Shown: positions 11,706-22,429 of the stretch, one piece after another
Layout of the letters: every line of letters starts with the position of its first letter
Position numbering within the stretch: the first letter of the stretch is position 1
Origin: Crocodylus rhombifer
Taxonomy: Eukaryota; Chordata; Crocodylia; Crocodylidae
NCBI GenBank assembly: GCA_038503035.1
Contig: JAVSML010024016.1
Coordinates: 914,558-978,557, forward strand
Direction of reading: 5' to 3'
DNA: 64,000 bases
The notes under the pieces: model-generated
Database searches by the model: none
Seen by the model: the letters and a program-made list of their open reading frames with translations, nothing else
Told to the model about the DNA's origin: nothing
Translations under genes and position numbers: made by a program

Positions 11706-12942
11706 GGGCATGTCTACATGAGATGCCATAATGCACAGTAGACTATTCTATTGCGCATTAGCACATCACAGAAAAAAACATGTTAATGCACTAATGTGCA
11801 GTAGAATTACTCTACTGAGTATTAGGTATCACAAAAAAAAATTTGCCTTAGCTACTGTGCATTAGCAAAGACAAATGTGCCTTTACGTAGTTCTTCATAT
11901 TAGTACGTTTAGTACCAAAGGTGCATTAATGAATGCAGTAATTTACTGCATAGTAAGCCAAACCTGGGAAGGCATCTACACGTGCACCCTGTGGCCATGC
12001 CTACATAAGAGGCTGACTGCGCAGTAGCTTATGTATACTGTGCAGTAGTTTCATGTGGCAGGAGGCATGATGCAACACTGCGCTATAGCTTCATGAAAAA
12101 GCCATTCTTGGGTGCAACTGTGCAGTAACTCCAGTTATTCAGTAATTACTGCACAATCGGCATCTCATGTAGGGAGCAGATTTGTGCCCTGTTGGCAGCA
12201 GAATTGCTCTTTATAGGATTAAATATATCCAGGCCTACTCCTCCCCTATTCTGACCTCTTGCAGCAGCCAGAGGGAGCTGAAGGCTCTGGATGCAGCTGG
12301 TACCAGGAGTCTCCAGGGGCCAGGCTCAGCCTGTCAGGGGCCTCTAGGAGGGACAGGCTCAGTCTGTCAGGCACCTCCAAGTGGGGCAGCCTCCAGCTGG
12401 CAGGGACTCTGGGTGCTGTCAGTCTGACACATGTTCACAGCAGGGGGGCATGGTGCCCAGAAGCCAGGCAGCTTCAGGCACAGGTCCTGAGGGTCAGGCC
12501 AGTGGCCTGCAGGACTGCTGGAGCCTGCAGTGCAGGAGCACAGTGCCCAGGGGCCAAGTTGCAGTCGACAGAGCCTGGGAGTCAGATCAGGGCTCTGCAA
12601 CACTGCTGCAGCCAACACGTGCCCACCACAGCAGCACACAGTGGCCAGCAGCAGGCATCAGCTAGCCCAGGCCTCAGGGGTCAAGCCAGAGGTCTAAAGA
12701 CCAGCCAGATACTGCTAAAGAGCTGTCCCTGCCCTGTGGCTGGACAGACTCCCAGCCACATTGCTCTGCCCCTGGCAGGAAGCTGGTCCCCTGCTAGCCT
12801 GGCTGACCAGGAGCAAACTCGTGCACTGCTGCGCATTAGCCTATTTTACTGCACAGTAGCTCAGTGCATGGTTACATAGTGACACTTTACTGTGCAGTAG
12901 ATTAGTCTACTGTGCAGTAAAGTGTCTCATGTAGATGATCCC
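11706..12942. mobile_element. 1.24-kb composite TIR element with GC core
   Basis: Both ends match in inverted orientation for about 38 bp. The left end is GGGCATGTCTACATGAGATG followed by a CACAGTAGAC block, and the right end reads on the complement GGGATCATCTACATGAGACA then the same block. The trinucleotide AGT flanks both sides (11703-11705, 12943-12945), a possible 3-bp target duplication. The first 480 bases are AT-rich with repeated TGCACAGTAG motifs. The part at 12180-12830 is GC-rich with internal repeats (AGGCTCAGYCTGTCAGG twice near 12325 and 12356). A shorter inverted pair at 11993-12177 may be a nested insertion. Confidence 0.6.
11993..12177. mobile_element. Possible nested TIR element
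   Basis: GGCCATGCCTACATAAGAGG at the left is complemented by GGCATCTCATGTAGGGAGC at the right. The inside carries TGCGCAGTAG and TGTGCAGTA motifs like those at 3.8-4.0 kb. It sits within the larger 11706-12942 element, so it may be an inserted relative or an internal repeat of the same element. Confidence 0.45.
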
Positions 12943-13560
12943 AGTGACTCGTAGGTGTTATATAAAGGAATCCAGCCAGAAAGTGGTGTGCTTATATGGC
13001 AACTTCCAGAAACAAACAAACAAATAAAAACTAAAATTGATCTTCACTACAGGCAAGAGAGAGAGAAAAATGTCATTAATACTGACCCAACCCAAAACTG
13101 ACTCACAGTTACTGTCAATATTTTAACACCCCGTGGTGGATGTAGGATTTCCCAAAGAGGGAGGGGGAGGGAGCAGCAACCCACACTGCAAGTTGACTTC
13201 ACCCTACTGTTCCCAGCCTCCTCTCCCTACCATTGGTGTGGGCAGACTGCACTGCAGGAGCCTCTAGGGACTTTTTTACTCTTTAAACCATGTGAAAATC
13301 CCTCCTCTCATTCCCTTCATGGTCAGAGGCACAACCCTTCCCCTCCTTTTCCCCACTATCCTCCACCTACTACTGCTGTTTTCTCCCCTGTCCTGGAGCC
13401 AAGGAAATCTCCAGAACCACTCTTGCCTGCCCCAACCAGGCTGCATGAGAGCTGGATTCATCTGAGGAGGGGGACAGTGGATCAGACCTAGTCTACTCCT
13501 AGGGGCACAGGGCAGGGAGGGGGAAACTACTCTCCTGCCACACTGTTGCCACTGTCCCCA
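12943..13560. other. No gene seen; G-rich patches
   Basis: Mixed unique sequence with short GA- and GGGA-rich patches near 13150 and 13500. I recognise no gene or defined repeat. Confidence 0.5.
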
Positions 13561-13563
13561 TCC

Positions 13564-14103
13564 CTAGCAGAGCACTGCCCCTTCACTATCCCAGTGGGGA
13601 AGGCAGGAGCAGTTCCTCAACCCCTGGGACAGGGGGGAAAGCAGCAGTGGCAGGTAGGGAGGAATGGGAGGGGAAGGTTGCCTTTGAGCAGAAAGGGAAA
13701 GGGTAGGGAAGCTTTTCATTTGTTTTAGGGACTTTAAAAAATCCTTGAAGGCTTCCGTGGTATGCTTCAATCCAAACGGGGTGGGTGTGCAACAACACCA
13801 CTGAACCCCGCCTGGAACTGCCCCTGCTGACATCCATATAGTTTTAAGAGGCAATTCTTTTTTTGGTGAAAAGAAGTCATCCATTTTATCAGGATTTCTG
13901 AAAATACAAGTGTGGCTTGACAGCACTAATGGATCAGCCACTAGAAATTTATTCTTGCAGCTTACAGCTGCTGCAGAGCCCATTTTCACTTCAAGAGGAC
14001 TGTAGTCTAGTACAATCCATTTCATTCCAAAGTGAACAGTTAAGGCAGACTGATTTCCCAGCAACCTAGCCATGCTTGTATGTGTGTCCTCCACATGCCA
14101 CAT
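13564..14103 (-). other. Unassigned minus-strand ORF, 179 codons
   Basis: One of the longest ORFs in the window that lies outside recognised transposons. Its first 90 residues, encoded by 13830-14103, have ordinary composition ('HVEDTHTSMARLLGNQSAL', 'HFGMKWIVLDYSPLEVKMG', 'NPDKMDDFFSPKKELPLKT'). The remainder runs through a GA-rich patch and is proline/serine-rich. I do not recognise a family. It could be a chance ORF, an old transposon piece, or part of a host exon. No splice or promoter context decides between these. Confidence 0.25.
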
Positions 14104-14355
14104 ATTTCATATACAACTAATATTGTTTCAGCTATGGCATTCTTAACTACTGTTACACCGCGCTGGAGTTTTTTCTGGACAAGCAAATAAAAACAACTTG
14201 ACTCTTACTAAAAACCAAGGTGTTTTTTTTCAAATAATGCTAGTCATACCCAGTAGCAGGTCCCTTGAACATTCTCAAGTACTCTAGGCCAGATCCACTA
14301 ATAGGCATCAGGTTACACTTCATTGTACCAGCTAGCATGACTCTCGGCCCTCCAA

Positions 14356-14652
14356 GGTTGTGTACACACATACTAACTTTCTGACAGTTAAGCCAACTTA
14401 ACTTTTTTGAGTTGACTTAACTGTCTGAGCATATACATCTATTTGGAGCAGAGTTGACTTAAATGCAGTGCAAGATAATACACCTCAGAGGTGTATTATC
14501 TTGAGTCGCGTTAGTTAAGTCACCTTAGCTCACAAGATGACTGCCACAATGTCAGGGAGCTATACGTGTGTACACCCCGCCATGGTTTTACTTAAGTTGA
14601 TTTAGTTAAGTTGACTTATTTTAAGTCAACTTAGAATATGTGTACACACCCC
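14356..14652. mobile_element. Palindromic MITE with TGTGTACAC ends
   Basis: About 297 bp. The left end is GGTTGTGTACACACATACTA and the right end is the complement of GGGGTGTGTACACATATTCT. Inner arms repeat TTAAGTTGACTTA/TAAGTCAACTTA motifs in both orientations. A near-perfect palindrome lies at the centre (14471-14503). No coding capacity and no clear target duplication are seen. Confidence 0.65.
14471..14503. repeat. Perfect 16-bp-arm palindrome
   Basis: CAAGATAATACACCTC, one A, then its exact reverse complement. It sits near the middle of the palindromic MITE and would form a cruciform or RNA hairpin. Confidence 0.95.
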
Positions 14653-14659
14653 ACGTGAC

Positions 14660-15440
14660 TCTCATGCTGGCAGGGTGGAGACACTGGGACTGCAAAGTCA
14701 CCTTAACTCAATGTTTCTGCCAGGGTGGGAAGAGCTGATAGAGGCTGTTGTAGGAATATGCTGTCTTCTGCTGTCTGGCCACAACCCTTTCTCCCCCATT
14801 TTGGGGCATGTCTTGGGTCCCAGTGGGCCTCCCCTCATGACTAGGAGATTCTGGACCATTTTGTACAATTATGATGTACCCTCAGCAGATTTTCCACGGT
14901 TTAGCCCTGTCCTTAGTTACCATGCTAGCAAAAACTGGAAAACACTGTGCTCAAAGCAGTCCAAGTTTTTTATCTTCCATTGGCATTGAAATCTTTCGAA
15001 GTTTCTTTGTCAAAGCAATGCATGTCATGTGTGACATACAATTTCTCCAGATGCTCGGCTCCAATGTATGTGACTAAAAGACTTTTTAACAACTAACTCT
15101 ATAAAAGGTTAAACCAAGCAGATATCCCTTTGCTATGATTCAAAAGTTGAATCTTGGACTGGTATCAGACTATGTGAGGCATGCCTGTGCTTTTTTAAAA
15201 TCACAGTATTTTTCAAGATGATGTCCCAGGTACAAGTCTCAAGAACTAGTATTTAATCAAAGCAGCCTTTCCTGTATTTTGGCTTAACTCCAATGTGAAC
15301 ATATTCTAGGGATATATCCAGCTGTGACTATAGACCAAAACTGACAAGAAAGGAGACAGCAAGCAAGCAAATAGTCAGCAAGCCTCAGCCAGCTGCAACT
15401 TTGCCTCAGCTTATTTTTTTATTAAAACCCTGAGGAATGC
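14660..15440. other. Unique DNA, no gene seen
   Basis: No recognisable gene or repeat. Short ORFs at 14675-15077 show no motifs. Confidence 0.5.
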
Positions 15441-15445
15441 CAGAC

Positions 15446-15708
15446 CCAGAGGTGTCCCTAGGGTACGGTGAATTGGGGTGATTGTCCCAGGCCCCATGCT
15501 TTGGGGGGTGCCCCTGTGGAGTTGGGCAGAGCGGCCGTGGCCCCTCCTGCAGGGCCTGCCTGGAGCTGGCAGCTCAGCCCCATGGCACAGAAGAAGCACG
15601 GAGACCCCCCTCTTTGTGGGGGTACCACAGCCCTGCGCAGTGTTAAGGGGGCCTTGCACAGTCTGATTTGCCCTTCCCTCCCCATACCCCTCTAGAGTTG
15701 GCTCTGGT
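15446..15708. mobile_element. GC-rich short TIR element
   Basis: A 263-bp GC-rich island in AT-rich DNA. The left end is CCAGAGGTGTCCCTAGGG and the right end is the partial complement (CCCCTCTAGAGTTGGCTCTGG). CAGAC occurs just outside both ends (15441-15445 and 15709-15713), a possible short target duplication. The four ORFs here on both strands are composition artefacts. Confidence 0.5.
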
Positions 15709-15714
15709 CAGACA

Positions 15715-16560
15715 AGTTCCAACTAGCCGTCTATCTAATGGAGTTTGTTGCATTCAAGAGTAGCTAATACAGGAAGCTTCAGGATATAACACAATAAACA
15801 CTGAAGTTAGCAATTACGGTAAACCTGTCTTTTTGGAAACCAAACCCTCCCTGGCCCTCAGTGACCAGGTGATGTGCACCCTGGAGCACAAGCGCTTGTA
15901 CTCCTTCTCACCTTTGGCATTTTTTTTCTGTTTATTCTCCTCCCTCTAGCGTGACTGGATCTTCTCAGGAACCACAACTGTCTGCTCATTTTCTTAATCC
16001 TGCCTAATTCTTCCCTCATTTTATTCACTCATTTGGACATCACAAAAGTGTTGAAATGATATTAATATTCATATAGTTTAGAAATTAAGCTGCTATTAGC
16101 ATAAAATATGTATACCCAGTCATCATTGGTTGGAGACTGCTTTTCTATAAACAAAAATTATTAGACACTCATGGATATTGTGGGATGTGCCCATAAGGTA
16201 TACTTCATCTATAACATTATCCATTATCTCTTGTCTTCCATTTGGATTCCACCAAAGCTAAAAGAATCCACCTTCCTGTTCTGTCTGCAGAGTGCTTAAC
16301 ATAGACAGAAGTTGGTTTGTGAATAGTGGTCCTCAAAATAATATTACACTCTCCTCACAATGCATCGCTATTAATCTTCAAACAATACACATCAAAATAA
16401 TTGAACAGGAATCTGATGTGCATAACAGGAATGTACAGGCATTGGGTTGTAATTTAAAATAATTAGGAGAAAATGTACTTGCATTGGCAGTGAATTCACA
16501 AAGTGAAGAATGTAGGTTCTTTTGAAACAGTCTAAAATACAAAGTCAAGTGTTGCAGTAA
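15715..16560. other. Unique AT-rich DNA, no gene seen
   Basis: AT-rich sequence without a recognisable gene or repeat. Confidence 0.5.
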
Positions 16561-16657
16561 AGTAGGCATGTGCACCTTGAGGTGGACAGCAGGGAAAGGG
16601 CCAAGGGCCAAGGACTGCACTGCCACAACAAAGATCAGGCCCCTCACAGCTCCCCCA

Positions 16658-16689
16658 CCATCTCTAGGGAGTACTGTCCCTAGAGATGG
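16658..16689. repeat. Perfect 13-bp-arm hairpin
   Basis: CCATCTCTAGGGA, 6-base loop GTACTG, then the exact complement. It is one of two hairpins 100 bp apart in a GC-richer segment. Confidence 0.9.
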
Positions 16690-16789
16690 CTATGATACCC
16701 CTAGGGCCCTGTCACCGTGCCAGCGCCGCCCTGCAGGCACCTCGCCTCCTGCCATGTCTTGTTGGGAAAGAGGGAGGCTGCCCTTGAGC

Positions 16790-16818
16790 TTTAGTGGGGT
16801 TTAATGGACCCCACTAAA
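16790..16818. repeat. Perfect 11-bp-arm hairpin
   Basis: TTTAGTGGGGT, 7-base loop, then ACCCCACTAAA. It lies just after the 16658 hairpin and may belong to the same undefined element. Confidence 0.9.
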
Positions 16819-16934
16819 CCCTGTAGGTTCTTGGACCCCTTGCTGGGACCCACTCTAAGTAGGTGCCTCACATGCCTCTGGGGAAGGAGACCTGGCTCTA
16901 AGCAAAACTTGAGGGGTGTGGAGCACAAACTCAG

Positions 16935-17260
16935 ATGATTCCCCCTCCTTCCCCAGAATTTTGCTTACTATGGCACTCAGATCCAGATCCAACTCCAGCT
17001 CCAGGTCTTCCTCTGGCTGGAAGGCTCAGGCTGGGAATTGAAATTGGGGTGGAGGAGACTGTAATGCTGGTGCTGCTTGTTGTTGTCATGGTGGTGGTGC
17101 TTCAGGTTGTTGTTATTATGGCAGGTGTTATTGGAGGGGATGCAGACACTGCTGCCATCTCACTGGTGCTGCTAGCAACAGAAGTGGCATGGCTGTTAGT
17201 TGTTGGAAAGAGGCTGTCTCTAAGTTTTTTTTTGTGGGGGGAGCTCTCCCTCTGACCCCT
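16935..17260. repeat. Low-complexity trinucleotide-rich segment
   Basis: Cryptic repeats (CCAGATCCA/CAGCTCCAGG, then GTTGTTGTT and GGTGGTGGT runs) give an ORF of 106 codons on the plus strand with valine-rich translation. The composition and run structure suggest decayed simple repeat rather than a gene. Confidence 0.5.
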
Positions 17261-17363
17261 CTTCCGCCCTGGGCAGAAGGGCGGCCGCCTGCCTTTCCAG
17301 CATGCTTCATGTTTGGTGGACTGGAAAATCTGTGTGTTTCTATAACATAATGTATGTATTTAT

Positions 17364-17968
17364 TAGGGGTGTGTGAATTCAGAGTCGAATTTAGCCTGAA
17401 CCAGGGACAGCAATTCGATTTGTTGATTTGGATCACTGTCCTGATTCAATTTGGCCAAATCAGAATCTGAAGATTTGATGCTGATTCGGAGAAGCAGCAA
17501 TTCAGCCATAGACATAGCTTTAAATATTTTTTCCACATACCTTGAGGTACCAGGTGTGGCTCGTGAATGCTGCAATGCTGGGACAGATGGAGTGTCCCAC
17601 AAGAGTGCACCCGTCCCATGCCCCCCCCAGCTGAGCAAACAGAAATCCAGGTGCTCCCCCCAGACCCAGGAGGTACCAGTCACAGCCAGCAGGGCATAGG
17701 GAGGCCCCCAGCACACTCCCCGGGGGACCTGGAAGTGGACTGGAAGGCTCCCCCCATCCCTCCCCCTCCTTAGTTTGTATTTCCCTGAAAGCCCAGCTTC
17801 AAAACTCATACTCTGCAAAAAATTTTAGATGTTTTGAGTGCCTTCATTTCATTTCAAAGCTGCTTTGAAGCTTTGCATTTTGGTTCATTTCATTTTTGGT
17901 GTTTCCAGCTCAAAACACATCAAAACACCTTTAAAACAAAACATCCATTGAAATATTGCACAGCCCTA
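17364..17968. mobile_element. hAT-like foldback element, TAGGGSTGTG ends
   Basis: About 605 bp. The left end is TAGGGGTGTGTGAATTC and the right end reads TAGGGCTGTGCAATATTTC on the complement. The interior at 17505-17610 (ACATAGCTTTAAATATTTTT, GAGGTACCAGGTGTGGCTCG, TGAATGCTGCAATGCTGGG) is clearly homologous to 27505-27600 of the hAT foldback at 27353-28075. It is non-coding. The 8-bp flanks (17356-17363, 17969-17976) match at only about half their positions, so the hAT class is inferred from the related copy. Confidence 0.65.
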
Positions 17969-18189
17969 ATGAAAATGTCACATCTAGTACATATGCAGGA
18001 ATTTTGGGGATTTTAAGTGAGTCTGAATCGTTGCAAACTAAACTACATTCTGATGAACTACATTCATAATAATGCATGGCAGTTATTAGCCATCTCACCC
18101 CCTGGCCGCAGGAGAGGTGAACAGGCTCTACAGAAAGAAAGGGTCAGGTCACTTGCTGCTTTTGCTTTCAGCAGAAGCCAGCTGAAGGC

Positions 18190-18600
18190 AGATGCAGCAA
18201 GGTGCCCAATCCTTTTTTTCTTTTTTTCTGGCGGAGCCTGCCTGTCTTCCCCATAGCTGGGGAAGGAGCTGCCAGCAGGCCAAGCAACCCCTGAACTGTG
18301 GGGCCCAGGTCCCTCCCTCCACAATGGTGTGCCCCCTGGGGCCCAGGTGGGCTGCTAACAGGCCAGGTGCTGCCCCAGCTTGGGGCAGAGAAGAGTTGGA
18401 TTGGGCCAGGTGCTGCCTCCAAGCTGGGGCAGCATCTGGTCCACTAGCAGCCTGCCTGGGTGGCCCTGGGGGTGCTGCTATGGAGGGAAGGGCTGGGGTC
18501 CCCTGAAGCTCAGGGGCTGCTCAGCCCACTGGCAGCTTGCTCCCTGGCTGCAGGCAGGCTCTGCCACAAAAAAACCCCCAAACCCTCCAAAGGGTCAGGC
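18190..18600. repeat. GC-rich degenerate repeat segment
   Basis: A GC-rich stretch with partly repeated GGCCAGGTGCTGCC...AGCTGGGGCAG units (near 18362 and 18406). ORFs on both strands of 80-104 codons result from the composition. Its ends were not defined. Confidence 0.45.
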
Positions 18601-18719
18601 TCCTCACCATAACAGTGATGGAAACACGTAAATTGAAATGTGGGTTTCAATTCAAAACTCACAGTTTCAATTTAGGGGGGCACTGAATGCAACCCATGTA
18701 CAAGCACCCTATAATTAGA

Positions 18720-19190
18720 TACCAACATTTTCATACATATTGAAACATCCAAAAGATCATGATACACTGGTACCATGACACAGTCTTTTATTGTAAATGC
18801 TCTTTTTTAAGCAGTTTTCAAAACCCTTTTTGAGTATATTTAATTATGAAATCTAATTGCAAGAGACAGCAACATATATTAAGTAGTGTTTTGTATACTG
18901 TATACACTTTATCTTCCACCAGACATTCTACCATGCAAAAAAAAAAAAAGAATTGAAAATGACTTTTTAATTATTTGTTTATTCTCTTATCATAAGAAAA
19001 GATTACCAATAATTTTAGTTTTGCATGTAACTCCTTAAATTTGGCAGAGAGAAAGTTATCATGTTCACATCTGTTCTTGCTCCTAATATTTTCTAAAAAA
19101 ATAATTTAGTCTTCATCTTAAACACTACAGATTGGAGGTTCCCAAAAAAGTAAGGGGGTCTCTGTAGCCAGAGATGCTTTATTAGTATGG
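18720..19190. other. Unique AT-rich DNA, no gene seen
   Basis: AT-rich with an A-run near 18937. No gene or element is recognised. Confidence 0.5.
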
Positions 19191-19194
19191 AAAC

Positions 19195-20045
19195 ATGGGC
19201 CATGTCCAGACAAACACGGTTGTTCGGTATGAGCCACTGCAGACGCATCTGCCTTTGGTGCCTGCTACTTTAAGAGGCTTGAATAGGCTGTGGAGCACCC
19301 ACCAGGTGCAGTGTGGCTTAATGAGGTGCTCAAATGTCCACAAGAGGGTTCCTGGATTGGAGGATGGTGCTGGGCAGCTTCAGTATAAATCCAGGCCCTC
19401 AGAACTAAGCAGGAAGTTGCTGCAGGGAGTCAGAGGAGTAACATTACATGCCTGGAGCTTCTGCTTCCAGAACCCCTGGAGGTTAAGGGTAGGAACTGTG
19501 GGGATGGAGGATGTTCCTGGTCCTCGGAAATGACTTAAAGCTACATCTTGCTAGGGTTGGATGGTGTGGTCTACAGGAAATACCACACCAGTGCCTCCCT
19601 AGTGAAAGGTGAGTATGGGGCACCATATAGCCCTAGCCCCCCTGACATGATGGGTTACCCCACAGGGAACAGGTGAGGGGTCCAGGCATTGTCATCAGAG
19701 GCCTAAAACCAAGGGGTAAGGCCAAAAACCCCAGTGAGGTGGTGGAGTAGTGGGCCCAGTAAGAAGGCATGTAAGAAAGCAGTAGAGTAGGGAAGGGCAT
19801 GCGAGAAAGTTGCATAGAGTAGGGTTTGTATGGGTGGGCCTGAAGGACTGTGTACGGGCCGTGTGCAGTAGAGTCCACATGGGTAGGCCTGAAGGACTGC
19901 ACAGAGGCCAGCCTTGGTGATTAAGTAAACTGGGTTTGAAGGGGCCCAAGAAGGCAGACCCTTGCATTGTATCAAGGGACAAGACAGGAGGAAAACAAAG
20001 GGGCAGTAGAGTTATCAAGTGCCCCTGGACCACCATACTTCTCAT
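19195..20045 (+). other. Unclassified segment with TATA and splice-donor motifs
   Basis: An 850-bp moderately GC-rich segment unlike the flanks. It holds a TATA-like AGTATAAATCCAGG at about 19382 and an excellent splice-donor match GAAAG|GTGAGT at about 19606-19616. There are also short direct repeats: a 34-bp unit with GGGCCTGAAGGACTG at 19827-19860 and 19876-19909, and GAAAG...GAGTAGGG units near 19765 and 19803. It begins with CATGTCCAGACAAACAC, similar to the TIR-like start of the element at 28482. It may be an LTR or leader of an unidentified retroelement, or a non-coding first exon. Neither is proven. Confidence 0.35.
19827..19909. repeat. Two-copy direct repeat, 49-bp period
   Basis: Two 34-bp units, each containing ATGGGTRGGCCTGAAGGACT, spaced 49 bp apart. 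Confidence 0.8.
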
Positions 20046-20049
20046 GTAA

Positions 20050-21390
20050 ACAAAGGGTTTATGTTTGTAGGTATAAAGCCTTACATAAAGGCTTTGTATT
20101 TCTGCAAGAACCCAATGAGTCTGGCATCAGTTTCTAGCAGTGCAAGAATTGTTGTTTTCATTGTTCTTTTGAATGAAAATTCACAGGTGACAACTTGGGC
20201 AGCAGTGGTGTCACTGTAATTTTAACAGAGCTAAATATAAAGCAGAATTTAACTCTGCAGTCTTTTAATGCATTATTTATTATTTTGACATTGTTCTCCA
20301 CCAACTTGCTTGTGTGAATGAATGGGAATTAGAAGCGACAAGACTAAACCCACACTTTACCATAGACTGTTTAAACTGTTGCCCATTGAATTGTGATTCA
20401 TAGTCCAATATTATTGTCAGATATACTGGGGCTTATTAAAATTGTTTTGCTGTTCATAATGGTCCATTTAACTAGAGTACCTCCCAGTGAGAGTAAGAGT
20501 CCAGTGCACGTCTCTTTTTTTTTTTCTCTCACACAAATATAAACATCTTACAGGTATTTTGGTCTTATGTCTACTATGCTACCATCATGGGGTATTGCAC
20601 TTGGCTCAGCCTGTATTTTGGCATATGCTATGAGTCTTAACATCTTTCTCAATGTCACTGATCATTTGCGACTGTATAAAACTTTTCTGGCTTTTTTCTT
20701 CTACTTCAAGTCCTAAATGACCTTAAACACATTTTTCTTTAACTGCTTAGAAGTTCCATCCTGGCATCTTGAAACAAAATTGTTTCTTGTACTTGCACAC
20801 CCCTTTTAAATTAATAATAGCTGATTTAGGCAGGTGGGAGGGGAGGGAGATATGATTTTACCTAATCTATGCTATCATCTGCAGTCTCATCCTTAACACT
20901 AGCTCTGATAAACACAGTCAACATTTTCATGTGAGACTGAACAAGTTGTTCTATTTTTAAATAAAATTAAAATAATTTTAAGAAAATGTTTACCTTATCT
21001 AGCTCTGGATGTGAGCCATTGAACTTTTATAAAATGTTCTCTTTACAGCATGTATACAATCACAAATGTCGTCTAGGCTGGTATTCAATTTATGAATATA
21101 GTGAGTTTCAGCTAATATAAACCTTTCATAAAGACATGAAATTCTTTACTCCTGTGAACTAAAGTCCAAGACTGTCTTTATTTGAGTGTACTGACACCTG
21201 ACTTTTGTTAGTGTCTCTGAAACCTGAGCTATTTATTGGTCTATAATATTGTCTATACTATTGTAGAAGGACTGTTTCAAATCATGCCCATTAAAAGTCT
21301 CCATGAAGAACTTTATTTCTGTATTGTCATAGAACAAGAAGGCTGCATTTTCTTTAATGAACTCTTTCAGGCTCTTGAGCTCCTTATTAA
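20050..21390. other. Unique AT-rich DNA, no gene seen
   Basis: No gene or defined repeat is recognised. There is a poly-T run at about 20515. Confidence 0.5.
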
Positions 21391-21393
21391 ATA

Positions 21394-21575
21394 CTTGTAT
21401 CCAGTTACCCAGAGAGGTGGTGGAAGCTGTACCCCTAGAGGTTTTCAAAGTCTGGCTAGACAGAGCTTTGGCTGGGACAAGCTAGTTGTAGATGGTCCAG
21501 CTTTGAGCAGGGGGTTGGACTAGATGACCTTCCGAGGTCCCTTCAAACCCTAATTTTCTATGATTCTATGATATC
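21394..21575 (+). mobile_element. CR1 LINE 3' UTR and tail
   Basis: A short 5'-truncated CR1 copy. It carries the ORF2 end ('GGGSCTPRGFQSLARQSFGW' region), the 3' signature GACTAGATGACCTTCCGAGG then TCCCTTC, and the tail TCTATGATTCTATGAT. The TATGATTC tail unit is close to the bird-type CR1 terminal repeat. Confidence 0.92.
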
Positions 21576-21754
21576 CAGATGACCAAATCTTTTTTCACAG
21601 CCATTTCAAGTAGTAAAGGTACAATTTTCCCTATTTCATAAATATTCCAATAAATGTAATCATTTCAAGGAACCTTGCACCCTTTCCTTGTTTGGTAGGT
21701 CAAGCTGGTTGTTTGATGGCCTCAAACGTACTATATTCTACCTGTAGTCCCTCT

Positions 21755-22136
21755 TAGGGCTGTGTGAAATGGCACCAGTCTATTTTGCCATGAGTTTGGA
21801 CGGTTCAACGGACCAGCGTTCTGTTTTGAATTTAATTTTGAGTCGAAACAGCTGTTCTGTTCCATTCCATTGAAACAGAAAGCCTGTTTCGCTGGGGATG
21901 GGGAGGCAGCGCAGCTGGGCTGACTTCCCATCCCCACTACTAGATTGCGCTGGGGTGGGAGGAAGCACATCTGGGCTGCTTCCCCATCCCTGGGGCTAGA
22001 TTGCACTGGGGGGCAGCAAATTTTTTGCTCCCCCACATACACATACTTTTGAGATGTTTCGATTAGCCTCGTTTTGTTTCAAGACTATTTCAACGGCCTC
22101 TGTTTTGTTCCAATTTTGCTATTTCGACCTTCCCTG
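21755..22136. mobile_element. hAT-like foldback element, TAGGGCTGTG end
   Basis: Begins TAGGGCTGTGTGAAATGG and ends with the approximate complement (ATTTCGACCTTCCCT). It shares the TAGGGSTGTG terminus of the elements at 17364 and 27353. The core has two related GC-rich units with TGGGCTG(A)CTTCCC and CTAGATTGCRCTGGGG (near 21915 and 21980). Non-coding. Confidence 0.55.
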
Positions 22137-22240
22137 GTGGTGTCAGATGGCAGAAAGGCAGGGTGGTATAGGAATCTTTCTTTGTTTAGCAATGAAGCTT
22201 ATAGTTCCAAAATCAGCTGAAATTGAGCATCTTCCATGTT

Positions 22241-22385
22241 TCAGGGATGCATTTGGTAGCCGTGTTGGTCTGAGACAAAAAGACATGCAAAAATTTAGAA
22301 CTCTTGGTTCAGAGTTGATATCTTTTATTAAACCAACACTTCTGCCTTTTTATCTCAGACCAATACACAACACTGACTCTTCAGT
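22241..22385 (-). repeat. Interspersed repeat, AATAAAAGATATCA family
   Basis: Reads on the minus strand TTGGTTTAATAAAAGATATC, then a CCAAGAGTTC block, then CAGACCAACACGGCTACC. The same three blocks occur on the plus strand at 35368-35455, so this is a dispersed family. It looks like the 3' region of a LINE or SINE, but I could not name it with certainty. Confidence 0.6.
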
Positions 22386-22429
22386 TTTCATCTTCAAGAC
22401 CCCAAGTTGGCCATGGCCTTAAGGGTGCA

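Noticed and set aside
12259..12879. 206-codon plus-strand ORF
   Set aside because: It falls in the GC-rich core of the TIR element with internal repeats, and opposite-strand ORFs overlap.
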